Assembly: GCA_902793845.1 (NCBI GenBank)
Contig: CADBFE010000003.1
Location: 1-44,092 of the forward strand
Source: an uncultured Lachnospiraceae bacterium
GTDB lineage: Bacteria > Bacillota > Clostridia > Lachnospirales > Lachnospiraceae
Direction of reading: 5' to 3'
DNA: 44,092 nt
Each line of letters starts with the position of its first letter. Within the stretch, counting starts at the first letter, position 1. The position numbers and the translations under genes were made by a program. Shown here in pieces: positions 31,344-39,062 of this stretch. The notes under the pieces are model-generated. The model searched no databases. It saw nothing but the letters and a program-made list of their open reading frames with translations, and had not been told where the DNA came from.

Positions 31344-33146
31344 ATGAAAAATTACCGAGCAGTTTTATCCATAACAATTATTTTTGTACTTTTATCCGTA
31401 TTTGCTTTCGGATGCGGACCGGTTAATGAACTTACGGTTTCATCTGATGGAGTGCAGACACAGGGGGTGACAGATAATACTTTGACACGTTTTTCGGATA
31501 TGGACTTTACTGAGATGGATGCACTGGAGTTTTCAAAATATCTTGGAAACGGAATAAACCTTGGTAATACCATGGAAGCAACCGGACCGGATCTTGCAAC
31601 AGATTTAAGTGTATCTGCATATGAGACATACTGGGGACAGCCGGTGACAACACCTGAAATGATTCAGGGTATGAAAGATTGCGGATTTGATACAATCCGT
31701 ATACCTGTGGCATGGACCAATATGATGGATTATAAAAACGGTGATTATACCATCGACAGTGCATATCTTGACAGGGTAGAGGAGATAGTAAACTATGCCC
31801 TTGATGCAGATATGTTTGTCATAATCAATGATCACTGGGATAAAGGCTGGTGGGCAATGTTTGGCTCATCGGATGAAACAACCGTTCAGGCAGCATTTGA
31901 TCTGTATGAGTCAATGTGGAAACAGGTGGCCGAGCGATTCAAGGATTACTCCGATATGGTCATCTTTGAATCGGCAAATGAAGAGCTGGGCAATTCCCTT
32001 AATAATAATGCGCTTTGGAGCGATTCCGGATCACTGACTGAGAATCAGCAGTATGAGATGACCAATACAATAAATCAGAATTTTGTCGATATCATCAGGA
32101 ATTCCGGCGGCAATAATGATGACAGGTTTTTGCTTATAGCCGGATATAATACGGATTTTGACAAGACACTCGATGACAGATTTGAGATGCCTTCTGATAC
32201 GGTTGATGGAAAACTCCTTGTTTCAGTTCACTATTACACTCCGTGGAATTACTGCGGCGCGGAAACCCAGGCTTCATGGGGCATTAAATCAGAATATGAG
32301 GAGATGAATAATCAGTTTGCAAAGCTCTCGAAATTTACTGATCAGGGATACGGTGTGATCATCGGTGAGTACTCGGCTATCCCTTTATGGAATAATGGAA
32401 ATCCGATTCCAAAGGAAAATACCGTTGAATTTATGACAAACCTCCTTGATAACTGTGACATTTATAATTATGTCCCTGTATTGTGGTCAACAAATGATTT
32501 ATATAACAAATCAACTTGTACCATGATAAATGATGAAATTAAAGAACTCTTTGCCGGCAGATCGTATGCGTCAGAAGTTCAAAAGGCCGATTCATACATA
32601 GAAGAAGCAAAGGAAAGGATGGAGGAAGCTCTGTCAACGGCACCGGACCACAGAGAGGGTACAGTATTTTATGACGAAGGAACACCTGTTGCATGGATCA
32701 TGTGGAACGGAGGCGCAGGTACATACTCTGTCGGGGATGTGTTTAATCCCGATGACAATACGATGGGTATCACTGCCACGAATGCAATAGTTGAGGGAGA
32801 GGGTGAATATACCGTAAGTCTTGATTTTGCCGGAGGTAATGACGGACTCACATTTGCAGCCCTGGCTCTTGCCGACGGAGAGCTCCTGTACCCGGGATGT
32901 ATCTTAAATATTAAAGAGATTACTTATGACGGAGAGCCTGTAGATCTAATAGCAAAGCCGTATACTTCATCTGATGACGGGCTGTGTACGAGAGTAAATC
33001 TCTATAATGAATGGGTAGGCAGCGTCCCGGATGATGCCAGAAGCATGGGGCACGATTTGACAGGTACTTCACCCGTAATAATAGATAAAACAAAGATTAA
33101 CGGCATTAAGAATATCACCATTACATTTGAACTGATAATTCCGTAG
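31344..33146 (+). CDS. GH5 endoglucanase-type lipoprotein
   Basis: A 600-residue exported glycoside hydrolase. The signal ends in the lipobox AFGC (Cys24), so it is anchored to the outer face of the membrane. The GH5 barrel runs from about 50 to 400: GINLGNTMEA, FDTIRIPVAW, ESANEELGN with acid/base Glu213, VSVHYYTPWNY, and IIGEYSA with nucleophile Glu342. GH5 enzymes of this kind cleave beta-1,4-glucans, xyloglucan or mannan; the substrate cannot be told from sequence alone. Residues about 430-600 form a beta-sandwich module of unknown type, perhaps carbohydrate-binding. Co-transcribed with the C11 peptidase. Confidence 0.92.
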   Translation: MKNYRAVLSITIIFVLLSVFAFGCGPVNELTVSSDGVQTQGVTDNTLTRFSDMDFTEMDALEFSKYLGNGINLGNTMEATGPDLATDLSVSAYETYWGQPVTTPEMIQGMKDCGFDTIRIPVAWTNMMDYKNGDYTIDSAYLDRVEEIVNYALDADMFVIINDHWDKGWWAMFGSSDETTVQAAFDLYESMWKQVAERFKDYSDMVIFESANEELGNSLNNNALWSDSGSLTENQQYEMTNTINQNFVDIIRNSGGNNDDRFLLIAGYNTDFDKTLDDRFEMPSDTVDGKLLVSVHYYTPWNYCGAETQASWGIKSEYEEMNNQFAKLSKFTDQGYGVIIGEYSAIPLWNNGNPIPKENTVEFMTNLLDNCDIYNYVPVLWSTNDLYNKSTCTMINDEIKELFAGRSYASEVQKADSYIEEAKERMEEALSTAPDHREGTVFYDEGTPVAWIMWNGGAGTYSVGDVFNPDDNTMGITATNAIVEGEGEYTVSLDFAGGNDGLTFAALALADGELLYPGCILNIKEITYDGEPVDLIAKPYTSSDDGLCTRVNLYNEWVGSVPDDARSMGHDLTGTSPVIIDKTKINGIKNITITFELIIP

Positions 33147-33174
33147 TATTATGGTGAAGTTTACATAAAATCAT

Positions 33175-33202
33175 TTGACTTTTTCGTGATTTTGTCAATA
33201 AT
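33175..33202 (+). promoter_or_regulatory. Promoter of the antiporter operon
   Basis: TTGACT at 33175-33180, 16-bp spacer, AATAAT at 33197-33202. The predicted transcript start is near 33209, just before the terminator hairpin at 33217. Confidence 0.6.
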
Positions 33203-33216
33203 ATACTTGAGTGAGC

Positions 33217-33242
33217 AAGGGGACTTACTGTGTCCCCTTTTT
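33217..33242 (+). terminator. Terminator/attenuator in the antiporter operon leader
   Basis: Perfect 8-bp arms AAGGGGAC (33217-33224) and GTCCCCTT (33232-33239) with loop TTACTGT and a T5 run. It can end the GH5 transcript, but it also lies downstream of the best antiporter promoter and 22 bp before the mrpE start, so it could attenuate the operon. Confidence 0.82.
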
Positions 33243-33264
33243 CTTTATTAAGAGGAATTTAATA

Positions 33265-33768
33265 ATGTATATTTTATTTTATTTATTCTGGATCATATTA
33301 AATGGTCAGATCACTGTTGAAATAGCAGTGACAGGCCTTTTTGTATCCGGTCTTTTGTATGCTTTTATGTGCAAATTTATGGGATGGAGTGTCCGGAGAG
33401 ATATCCATTCTCTTAAATACGCATCCTTTATGATCACATATCTGTTTGTTCTTGTTAAAGAGATAGTAAAAGCTAATCTTGCGACGATTACCATTATATT
33501 TAATGAAAGAGTGATAAAGGAACCTGTTCTGGTTTCTTTTGATGTAGATATTAAATCTCCTATATTAAGGGTACTCCTGGCCAATTCGATCACGCTGACT
33601 CCCGGGACGATCACAGTATCCCTTGAGGATAATCATTACGTGGTACATGCCCTTGATGAGAGTTTTGCTGATGGTATAGAAGATTCTGTATTTGTAAAGA
33701 TGATAAAGAAGATGGAGAGCAGTATCGATTCATGGCAGACACCACCTGATAAAGGAGGGAAGAGATAA
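33265..33768 (+). CDS. mrpE: Multisubunit Na+/H+ antiporter subunit E (MrpE/MbhA-like)
   Basis: A 167-residue membrane protein with two N-terminal helices and the MrpE C-terminal domain (SPILRVLLANSITLTPGTITVSLEDNHYVVHALDE). I chose ATG 33265: AGAGG lies nine bases upstream and the GTG at 33211 would place the start inside the terminator. MrpE is an essential structural subunit of Mrp cation/proton antiporters and is MbhA in membrane hydrogenases. First gene of a ten-gene operon with overlapping or near-overlapping ends. Stop and next start overlap by one base. Confidence 0.94.
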   Translation: MYILFYLFWIILNGQITVEIAVTGLFVSGLLYAFMCKFMGWSVRRDIHSLKYASFMITYLFVLVKEIVKANLATITIIFNERVIKEPVLVSFDVDIKSPILRVLLANSITLTPGTITVSLEDNHYVVHALDESFADGIEDSVFVKMIKKMESSIDSWQTPPDKGGKR

Positions 33769-34121
33769 TGAGCGATTCAATGCATGAACTTATATTGCAG
33801 CATCAGTTTTTATTTGCAGGCGTGCTTGTCATATTATGTCTGCTGCTTTTCTGTTGCCTGCTCAGAGCATTCAAAGGTCCTACAGTTGCCGATCGTCTCG
33901 TATCGGTAAACATGATGGGAACCATGGTAATGGTGATCATAGGTATACTTACTATTATGATGAATGAGGGTTATCTGGCCGATATCGCCCTTATATATGC
34001 GATGCTCTCATTCCTGGCTGTAATACTGCTCACAAAGGTTATGATCGGAATACATAAAGAAGAATCCGTTTCTGAAAACGGAGCGGATGATAATAAGGAA
34101 AACGGAAAGGAGAATTCATAA
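33768..34121 (+). CDS. mrpF: Antiporter subunit F (MrpF/MbhB-like)
   Basis: A 117-residue protein with three membrane helices. The family core LLRAFKGPTVADRLVSVNMMGT and the acidic DIALIYAMLSFLA segment are clear. MrpF is a small structural subunit at the interface of the antiporter module. The charged C-terminal tail is cytosolic. Overlaps both neighbours by one base (TAATG), indicating tight translational coupling. Confidence 0.94.
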   Translation: MSDSMHELILQHQFLFAGVLVILCLLLFCCLLRAFKGPTVADRLVSVNMMGTMVMVIIGILTIMMNEGYLADIALIYAMLSFLAVILLTKVMIGIHKEESVSENGADDNKENGKENS

Positions 34122-34438
34122 TGGAAATAATAAGACTGATTATCGGGTATGCATTTCTCCTTGCGGGACTGGTATTTTTCATAATAGAAGTAGCCGGGGT
34201 ATTTAAACTTGATTATGCCCTTAACAGAATGCATTCGGCGGCTATAGGTGATTCATTTGCACTGGCACTTTCCATGCTTGGACTCGTGATCATCAACGGT
34301 ATTAATTTTGTATCATTCAAGCTCCTGCTTGTACTTGTATTTATGTGGTTTTCATCACCTGCAGCATCACACCTTATAGCAAAGCTTGAGGTGGAGACTA
34401 CAGATAAAAAAGATAAATTCAGAGAGGTGGAAAAATAA
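34121..34438 (+). CDS. mrpG: Antiporter subunit G (MrpG/MbhC-like)
   Basis: A 105-residue protein with three membrane helices. MrpG landmarks: an opening IIGYAFLLAGLVFFIIEVAG, then LNRMHSAAIGDSFALAL, and a third helix ending in SSPAASHLIA. Charged cytosolic tail. In Mrp and Mbh complexes E, F and G (A, B, C) form a compact unit that lines part of the ion pathway. The next gene begins at the base after the stop. Confidence 0.93.
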   Translation: MEIIRLIIGYAFLLAGLVFFIIEVAGVFKLDYALNRMHSAAIGDSFALALSMLGLVIINGINFVSFKLLLVLVFMWFSSPAASHLIAKLEVETTDKKDKFREVEK

Positions 34439-34714
34439 ATGGTAGTAGTAATTAATATACTTTTGGTTTTCCTCCTTGTATGTGCTGTGTGCGTCAGCTT
34501 TACAAAGAATCTGCTTAATACAGTTCTTGTATTTATGTCATTTTCTCTAGTGATGTCGATAGTCTGGATACTCCTTGAGTCCCCCGACCTGGCCATCACA
34601 GAAGCAGCCGTAGGCGCAGGTGTGACGAGTATACTTTTCTTTATCACTCTCAAAAAGATTGAGGCAATAAACAAGAATAATGGGGAGAGTAATAATGAGC
34701 AGAATAAAGAGTGA
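34439..34714 (+). CDS. MbhD-like (DUF4040) antiporter subunit
   Basis: A 91-residue, three-helix protein. The motif SLVMSIVWILLESPDLAITEAAVGAG is the DUF4040/MbhD signature, including the conserved acidic residues thought to lie on the proton or sodium path. In classical Mrp systems this piece is part of the long MrpA C-terminus; here it is a free subunit, as in Mbh hydrogenases. Its end overlaps the next gene by 20 bp. Confidence 0.9.
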   Translation: MVVVINILLVFLLVCAVCVSFTKNLLNTVLVFMSFSLVMSIVWILLESPDLAITEAAVGAGVTSILFFITLKKIEAINKNNGESNNEQNKE

Positions 34715-35651
34715 GGAAGAATTCAGGAAAACAGGTGCATACAGGTTCCTCAGATGGTACAGAGGTACAAAAGATCCCTATATTGATGAAGTCGAGATGC
34801 AGGAAGGAGAGATCCCCGAGCAGAAACTGACTAATGAGGAGATCGAGAGAGACAAGAAGCTTGCCAAGGAGCAGGCATATGAGTACCAGGGTAAATGGTA
34901 CAAGGCATATAATAAGCTTTATTTTCTTGTTTCCATAGTTTTTTGTATAACACTTGCTATTGTCATGCTCTTTATGACAGGCAGACTTCCTAAGATAGGT
35001 ACACCGGACAGACCAAGTAATAATGAGGTTGCTCAGGTTTATATAGAAAACGGTATAGAAGATACAGGCGCAGTAAATATCGTAGCCGGAATGATCCTTA
35101 ATTACAGAGCGTTTGATACCTTTGGTGAGACATGCGTGCTCTTTATAGCTACCACATGTGTAATGATGCTCCTCATGAAAAAGGAGGAGGACATAAGGTC
35201 GGGCAAGATTGCAAATGACAGAATCTATGAGCCCAAAAACGACCAGATACTTCAGAAAGTAGCATTTGTTCTCGTACCGGTGATTTTCATATTCGGTATA
35301 TATGTAATACTTAACGGACATATTTCTCCCGGCGGAGGCTTTTCGGGAGGAGCCCTTATCGGAGCAGGTATGATTCTATATGTATCCGCATTCGGATTTG
35401 ATAAGATGCAGAAATTCTTTAATGAAGAGACGTATAAGGTGGTAAAGGTTGCAGCTCTTTGTACATACTGCGCTGTGATTACATATTACATTTATATGGG
35501 GGCAAATGATCTTGATAATCATATACCGCTTGGCACTCCGGGTATGATCTTTTCAGCAGGCATCATACTCTGGCTCAATATATTTGTAGGTATCGAAGTA
35601 GCATGTACCATGTATGCATTCTATGCACTGTTCAGAAGAAACGGTCTGTAA
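34695..35651 (+). CDS. mrpB: Fused MbhE + MrpB antiporter subunit
   Basis: A 318-residue protein. Residues 1-75 are hydrophilic and unusual. Residues about 76-165 hold a helix and the MbhE-type segment NIVAGMILNYRAFDTFGETCVLF. After another charged stretch, residues about 195-318 are MrpB/MbhF: FGIYVILNGHISPGGGFSGGALIGAGMILY, followed by helices ending in TMYAFYALFRR. In Mbh systems E and F are separate, and in Mrp the E part sits in MrpA. Start at ATG 34695 because GGGGAGAG lies eight bases upstream; that ribosome site is inside the upstream in-frame ATG at 34680. Confidence 0.88.
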   Translation: MSRIKSEEEFRKTGAYRFLRWYRGTKDPYIDEVEMQEGEIPEQKLTNEEIERDKKLAKEQAYEYQGKWYKAYNKLYFLVSIVFCITLAIVMLFMTGRLPKIGTPDRPSNNEVAQVYIENGIEDTGAVNIVAGMILNYRAFDTFGETCVLFIATTCVMMLLMKKEEDIRSGKIANDRIYEPKNDQILQKVAFVLVPVIFIFGIYVILNGHISPGGGFSGGALIGAGMILYVSAFGFDKMQKFFNEETYKVVKVAALCTYCAVITYYIYMGANDLDNHIPLGTPGMIFSAGIILWLNIFVGIEVACTMYAFYALFRRNGL

Positions 35652-35666
35652 AAGGCGGAGGTAAAT

Positions 35667-36044
35667 ATGTTCGGAAATCTTATCACAAATTTTGGAGAAG
35701 CCGTTGCCGTGCTTTTATTCGTAATCGGATTTAAAGACCTCCTGCTTCAGAAAAATCTTATAAAGAAAATTGTCGGCCTTAACTTTATGGACTCCGGCAT
35801 ATATCTTTTCCTCGCGGAAAAGGGATATATTGCAGGTAGGGTAGCGCCTATCGTAACTGATGGTGTGACTGAGGTGACAAAGTATATCAATCCGGTACCT
35901 TCCGGCCTAGTGCTTACGGGTATCGTTGTTTCAGTGTCTTCTACAGCCCTGATGCTGGCACTTACGATAAGGCTTTATGAGAGGTATCACACTCTTAATA
36001 TGGATGAGATATCTACCATCATCAAGAAGGGAGAGATTGAATAA
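35667..36044 (+). CDS. mrpC: Antiporter subunit C (MrpC/MbhG, NuoK-like)
   Basis: A 125-residue protein with three membrane helices, homologous to NuoK. LFVIGFKDLLLQKNLIKKIVGLNFMDSGIYLF and the LVLTGIVVSVSSTALMLAL helix are typical of the family, including the second-helix polar residues. A 40-residue insertion-like stretch with VTEVTKYINPVPSGL links helix 2 and 3 as in other MrpC. GGCGGAGG precedes the ATG. One-base overlap with the next gene. Confidence 0.93.
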   Translation: MFGNLITNFGEAVAVLLFVIGFKDLLLQKNLIKKIVGLNFMDSGIYLFLAEKGYIAGRVAPIVTDGVTEVTKYINPVPSGLVLTGIVVSVSSTALMLALTIRLYERYHTLNMDEISTIIKKGEIE

Positions 36045-37537
36045 TGGAAATTATGCGCAATTTCCCCTGTATCTCAATAATACTTTGTATGTGCAGTGCC
36101 ATTGTATCATCGGCTCTGCCCGGAAAGTGGGCCAGAAGACTTAATGTCACAATTGTACTTGCTGTTATTACTTTATCCGGTGGTACCCTTGTATACTCTC
36201 TGGCAAAGGGTTATGAGACAGTATATAAAATGGGACGTTTCCCTGCACCCTGGGGAAATGAGATAAGATTTGGCGTGCTGGAAGCAATTATGGCACTGTT
36301 TTTCAGTGGGATACTGCTTTTATCAGTACTTGGCGGCAGCAAGAAGCTTAAAGAAGATATAGATAACTTTAAAGAGAATCTGTATTTTGTACTGCTTGAT
36401 CTGCTCCTCAGCTCTTTGCTTGCACTTATTTATACAAACGACCTTTTTACAGCTTATGTATTTGTGGAGATATGCACTATAGCAGCCTGCGGTCTCATTA
36501 TGGCCAGCGAGAGAGGACGGGCTATCGAGGCGGCGACCAGATATATGATCTATGCCCAGATAGGTTCGGGACTTTTGCTTTTTGGTCTCTGTATTCTCTA
36601 TGACATCACAGGCCATCTCCTCATGAGCAATATAAAGACCCAGGTTATTATATTGGCATCATCCGGTCAGTATCATATACCCCTTGTTATTTCCATCGTA
36701 TTTATCGGTACGGGTCTTGCGATCAAGTCGGCCCTGTTTCCTTTCCATGCATGGCTTCCCGATTCATACGGTTATTCACCTGTACCCAGTGCAGCCATAT
36801 TATCAAGCCTTGTATCAAAAGGATATATATTCCTTTTGCTTAAGATATTTTACAGAGTATTCGGTCTTAACATAATACAGGAGAGTCATCTGTTTAACAT
36901 ACTCCTTATCTTTGGTCTTGCGGGTATGATATTTGGTTCAGTATCGGCCATACTTGAGCAGGATATCAGGCGTATGATCGCATTCTCGTCAGTGGCCCAG
37001 ATAGGATATATTTATATGGGATTTGGAATGGGTATCAGATCCGGAATGGTAGCGGCTGTATTTCATATTATTTCCCATGCAGCATCAAAGTCACTTCTGT
37101 TTATATCATCAGCCGGACTGACTGATGCATCAGGTAAAAACAAGACATTTAAGGACCTTACCGGTGCTGCGTACAGAAACAAGATAGCGGGAGCGGCATT
37201 TACAACAGGTGCATTAAGCATGGTAGGTGTACCGCTTTTCTCAGGATTTATCAGCAAGCTTTTATTTGCCAAGGCTGCATTTGAGACTAATGCGATGACT
37301 ATGGTTGCGACTCTTGTATGCCTTGCCATATCGACTATTCTTAACGCGGTTTATTTCCTTAAGACTGTTGCCAGAATATATACACCGGCAACAACGGAAT
37401 ATGAGACCATCAGATTTAAAGACAATATTCCTTTCGGAGTAGCATGTATTTTGTTTATCATACTTAACCTGATCCTCGGACTTGCATCCGATCCCCTCGT
37501 TGAGTTTATAAACAGAGGACTTATGATGTTCTCATAG
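36044..37537 (+). CDS. mrpD: Antiporter subunit D-like 1 (NuoL/M/N family)
   Basis: A 497-residue protein with about 14 membrane helices, the first of four large antiporter-type subunits. Ion-path residues are present: Glu in AYVFVEICT, Lys in LAIKSALFPFHAWLPDSYGYSPVPSAA, a second Lys in SLVSKGYIF, and His/Lys in IISHAASKSLLF. By position after MrpC it corresponds to MrpD/MbhH. Complete. Its stop overlaps an upstream GTG of the next frame, which I do not use as a start. Confidence 0.92.
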   Translation: MEIMRNFPCISIILCMCSAIVSSALPGKWARRLNVTIVLAVITLSGGTLVYSLAKGYETVYKMGRFPAPWGNEIRFGVLEAIMALFFSGILLLSVLGGSKKLKEDIDNFKENLYFVLLDLLLSSLLALIYTNDLFTAYVFVEICTIAACGLIMASERGRAIEAATRYMIYAQIGSGLLLFGLCILYDITGHLLMSNIKTQVIILASSGQYHIPLVISIVFIGTGLAIKSALFPFHAWLPDSYGYSPVPSAAILSSLVSKGYIFLLLKIFYRVFGLNIIQESHLFNILLIFGLAGMIFGSVSAILEQDIRRMIAFSSVAQIGYIYMGFGMGIRSGMVAAVFHIISHAASKSLLFISSAGLTDASGKNKTFKDLTGAAYRNKIAGAAFTTGALSMVGVPLFSGFISKLLFAKAAFETNAMTMVATLVCLAISTILNAVYFLKTVARIYTPATTEYETIRFKDNIPFGVACILFIILNLILGLASDPLVEFINRGLMMFS

Positions 37538-37554
37538 TGCTTAGAGGTATTACA

Positions 37555-39048
37555 ATGATAAATTTTAACATGATTTTAATAGCATCATTTCTGTTTCCGC
37601 TTCTTTCGGGCGTACTCCTTTTTGCCATAAAAGAGCAGGCCGACCGAAAGGTTACATTTGCATATACAGGATTGTCACTTGTGATCACCGGTGTATTAAA
37701 TATGATCCTGCTCTTTGCAGACAGTGCAGAGGTTAAGCTGATAACACTTATGAACGGCATAGATATTGTTTTCAGGCTTGATACACTTGGCAAATATTTT
37801 ATGGGTATAGTCAGCCTCGTATGGATACTGGCAGGGTTTTTCTCATATACATACATGAAGCATGAGAAAAATGAGAAGAGATATTTTGCATATTACTTAA
37901 TTGTATTTGGTGTGCTTAACGGACTCGGTGCAGCCGGCAATCTGATCACGATGTATGCATTCTATGAATTCATGACATTGTCTTCATTTCCGCTTGTCCT
38001 TCATAATCAGAAAAAAGAGTCTGTCATGGCAGCCCTTAAATATCTGTTTTATTCATTCTTTGGAGCGTATATGGCACTCTTTGGACTGTTCTTTATGTGC
38101 AGATACTGCAGGACCCTTGATTTTATACCCGGAGGCGTGATAGATCAGGTCGCCATGTCAGGTCATGAGACACTGGTACTTGTATGTATATGCCTTATGA
38201 TAATGGGCTTTTCTGTTAAGGCAGGTATGTTTCCCCTTCATGCATGGCTGCCCGCGGCTCATCCCGTGGCACCTGCTCCGGCATCAGCAGCTTTATCCGG
38301 CATCATAGTAAAGGGAGGAGTCCTTGCGATACTCCGTGTCATTTTCTATATTGCAGGACCGGAGATTATAAGGGGCACGTTTATTCAATATCTTCTCCTT
38401 ACATTATCCCTTGTCACTGTTTTTATGGGATCGATGCTGGCATACAGAGAGAAAGTATTAAAAAAGAGACTGGCTTATTCCACAGTCAGTCAGCTCAGTT
38501 ATATACTGTTTGGCATCGCCCTTTTAAATCCTGCGGGACTGACGGGTTCACTGCTTCATATGGCGGCTCATGCATTTATTAAGTGTGCACTGTTCCTCTC
38601 AGCAGGAGCCATTATATTTAATACGGGATGTACCAGGGTAGATGAGCTTCGAGGTATAGGAAAGAAAATGCCGGGAGTGATATGGGGATATACCATCGTA
38701 TCCCTTGGCCTTATCGGTATACCTCCAACAGGAGGATTTATCAGTAAGTGGTATCTGGCATCCGGTGCTTTATCAAGCGGGATAAAGGGATTCTCATATG
38801 CAGGTCCCATTGTGCTGCTTATAAGTGCACTGCTCACTGCGGGATATCTGCTTCCTGTTACCATAAACGGATTTTTCCCGGGAGATGATTATGATTATGA
38901 AAATCATAAGACGATAAAGACTTCATTTTACATGATTATGCCAATCATAGTACTTGCCATTTTGTCTGTGCTTATCGGTATGTTTCCAAACGGTCTTACG
39001 GAATTTATCGGAAGCATTACAGGCGAGATTTTTAATACAGGATTTTAG
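37555..39048 (+). CDS. Antiporter subunit D-like 2 (NuoL/M/N family)
   Basis: A 497-residue, about 14-helix protein of the proton-translocating family. It has the Glu in AFYEFMTLSSFPLVLH, Lys in FSVKAGMFPLHAWLPAAHPVAPAPASAALSG, Lys in GIIVKGGVL and His/Lys in MAAHAFIKCALFLSAG. ATG 37555 is preferred because TTAGAGG lies eight bases upstream. It is more similar by eye to the next subunit than to the preceding one (shared KHEKNEKRYF/KHEEHERVFF block and YDYE/FDYE near the C-terminus), so the pair probably arose by duplication. Confidence 0.92.
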   Translation: MINFNMILIASFLFPLLSGVLLFAIKEQADRKVTFAYTGLSLVITGVLNMILLFADSAEVKLITLMNGIDIVFRLDTLGKYFMGIVSLVWILAGFFSYTYMKHEKNEKRYFAYYLIVFGVLNGLGAAGNLITMYAFYEFMTLSSFPLVLHNQKKESVMAALKYLFYSFFGAYMALFGLFFMCRYCRTLDFIPGGVIDQVAMSGHETLVLVCICLMIMGFSVKAGMFPLHAWLPAAHPVAPAPASAALSGIIVKGGVLAILRVIFYIAGPEIIRGTFIQYLLLTLSLVTVFMGSMLAYREKVLKKRLAYSTVSQLSYILFGIALLNPAGLTGSLLHMAAHAFIKCALFLSAGAIIFNTGCTRVDELRGIGKKMPGVIWGYTIVSLGLIGIPPTGGFISKWYLASGALSSGIKGFSYAGPIVLLISALLTAGYLLPVTINGFFPGDDYDYENHKTIKTSFYMIMPIIVLAILSVLIGMFPNGLTEFIGSITGEIFNTGF

Positions 39049-39062
39049 AAAGGAGGCAGAAG

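Noticed and set aside
33211-33264. An upstream GTG extending MrpE by 18 residues
   Set aside because: The extension runs through the terminator hairpin and its sequence is not MrpE-like; ATG 33265 has AGAGG at the right distance.
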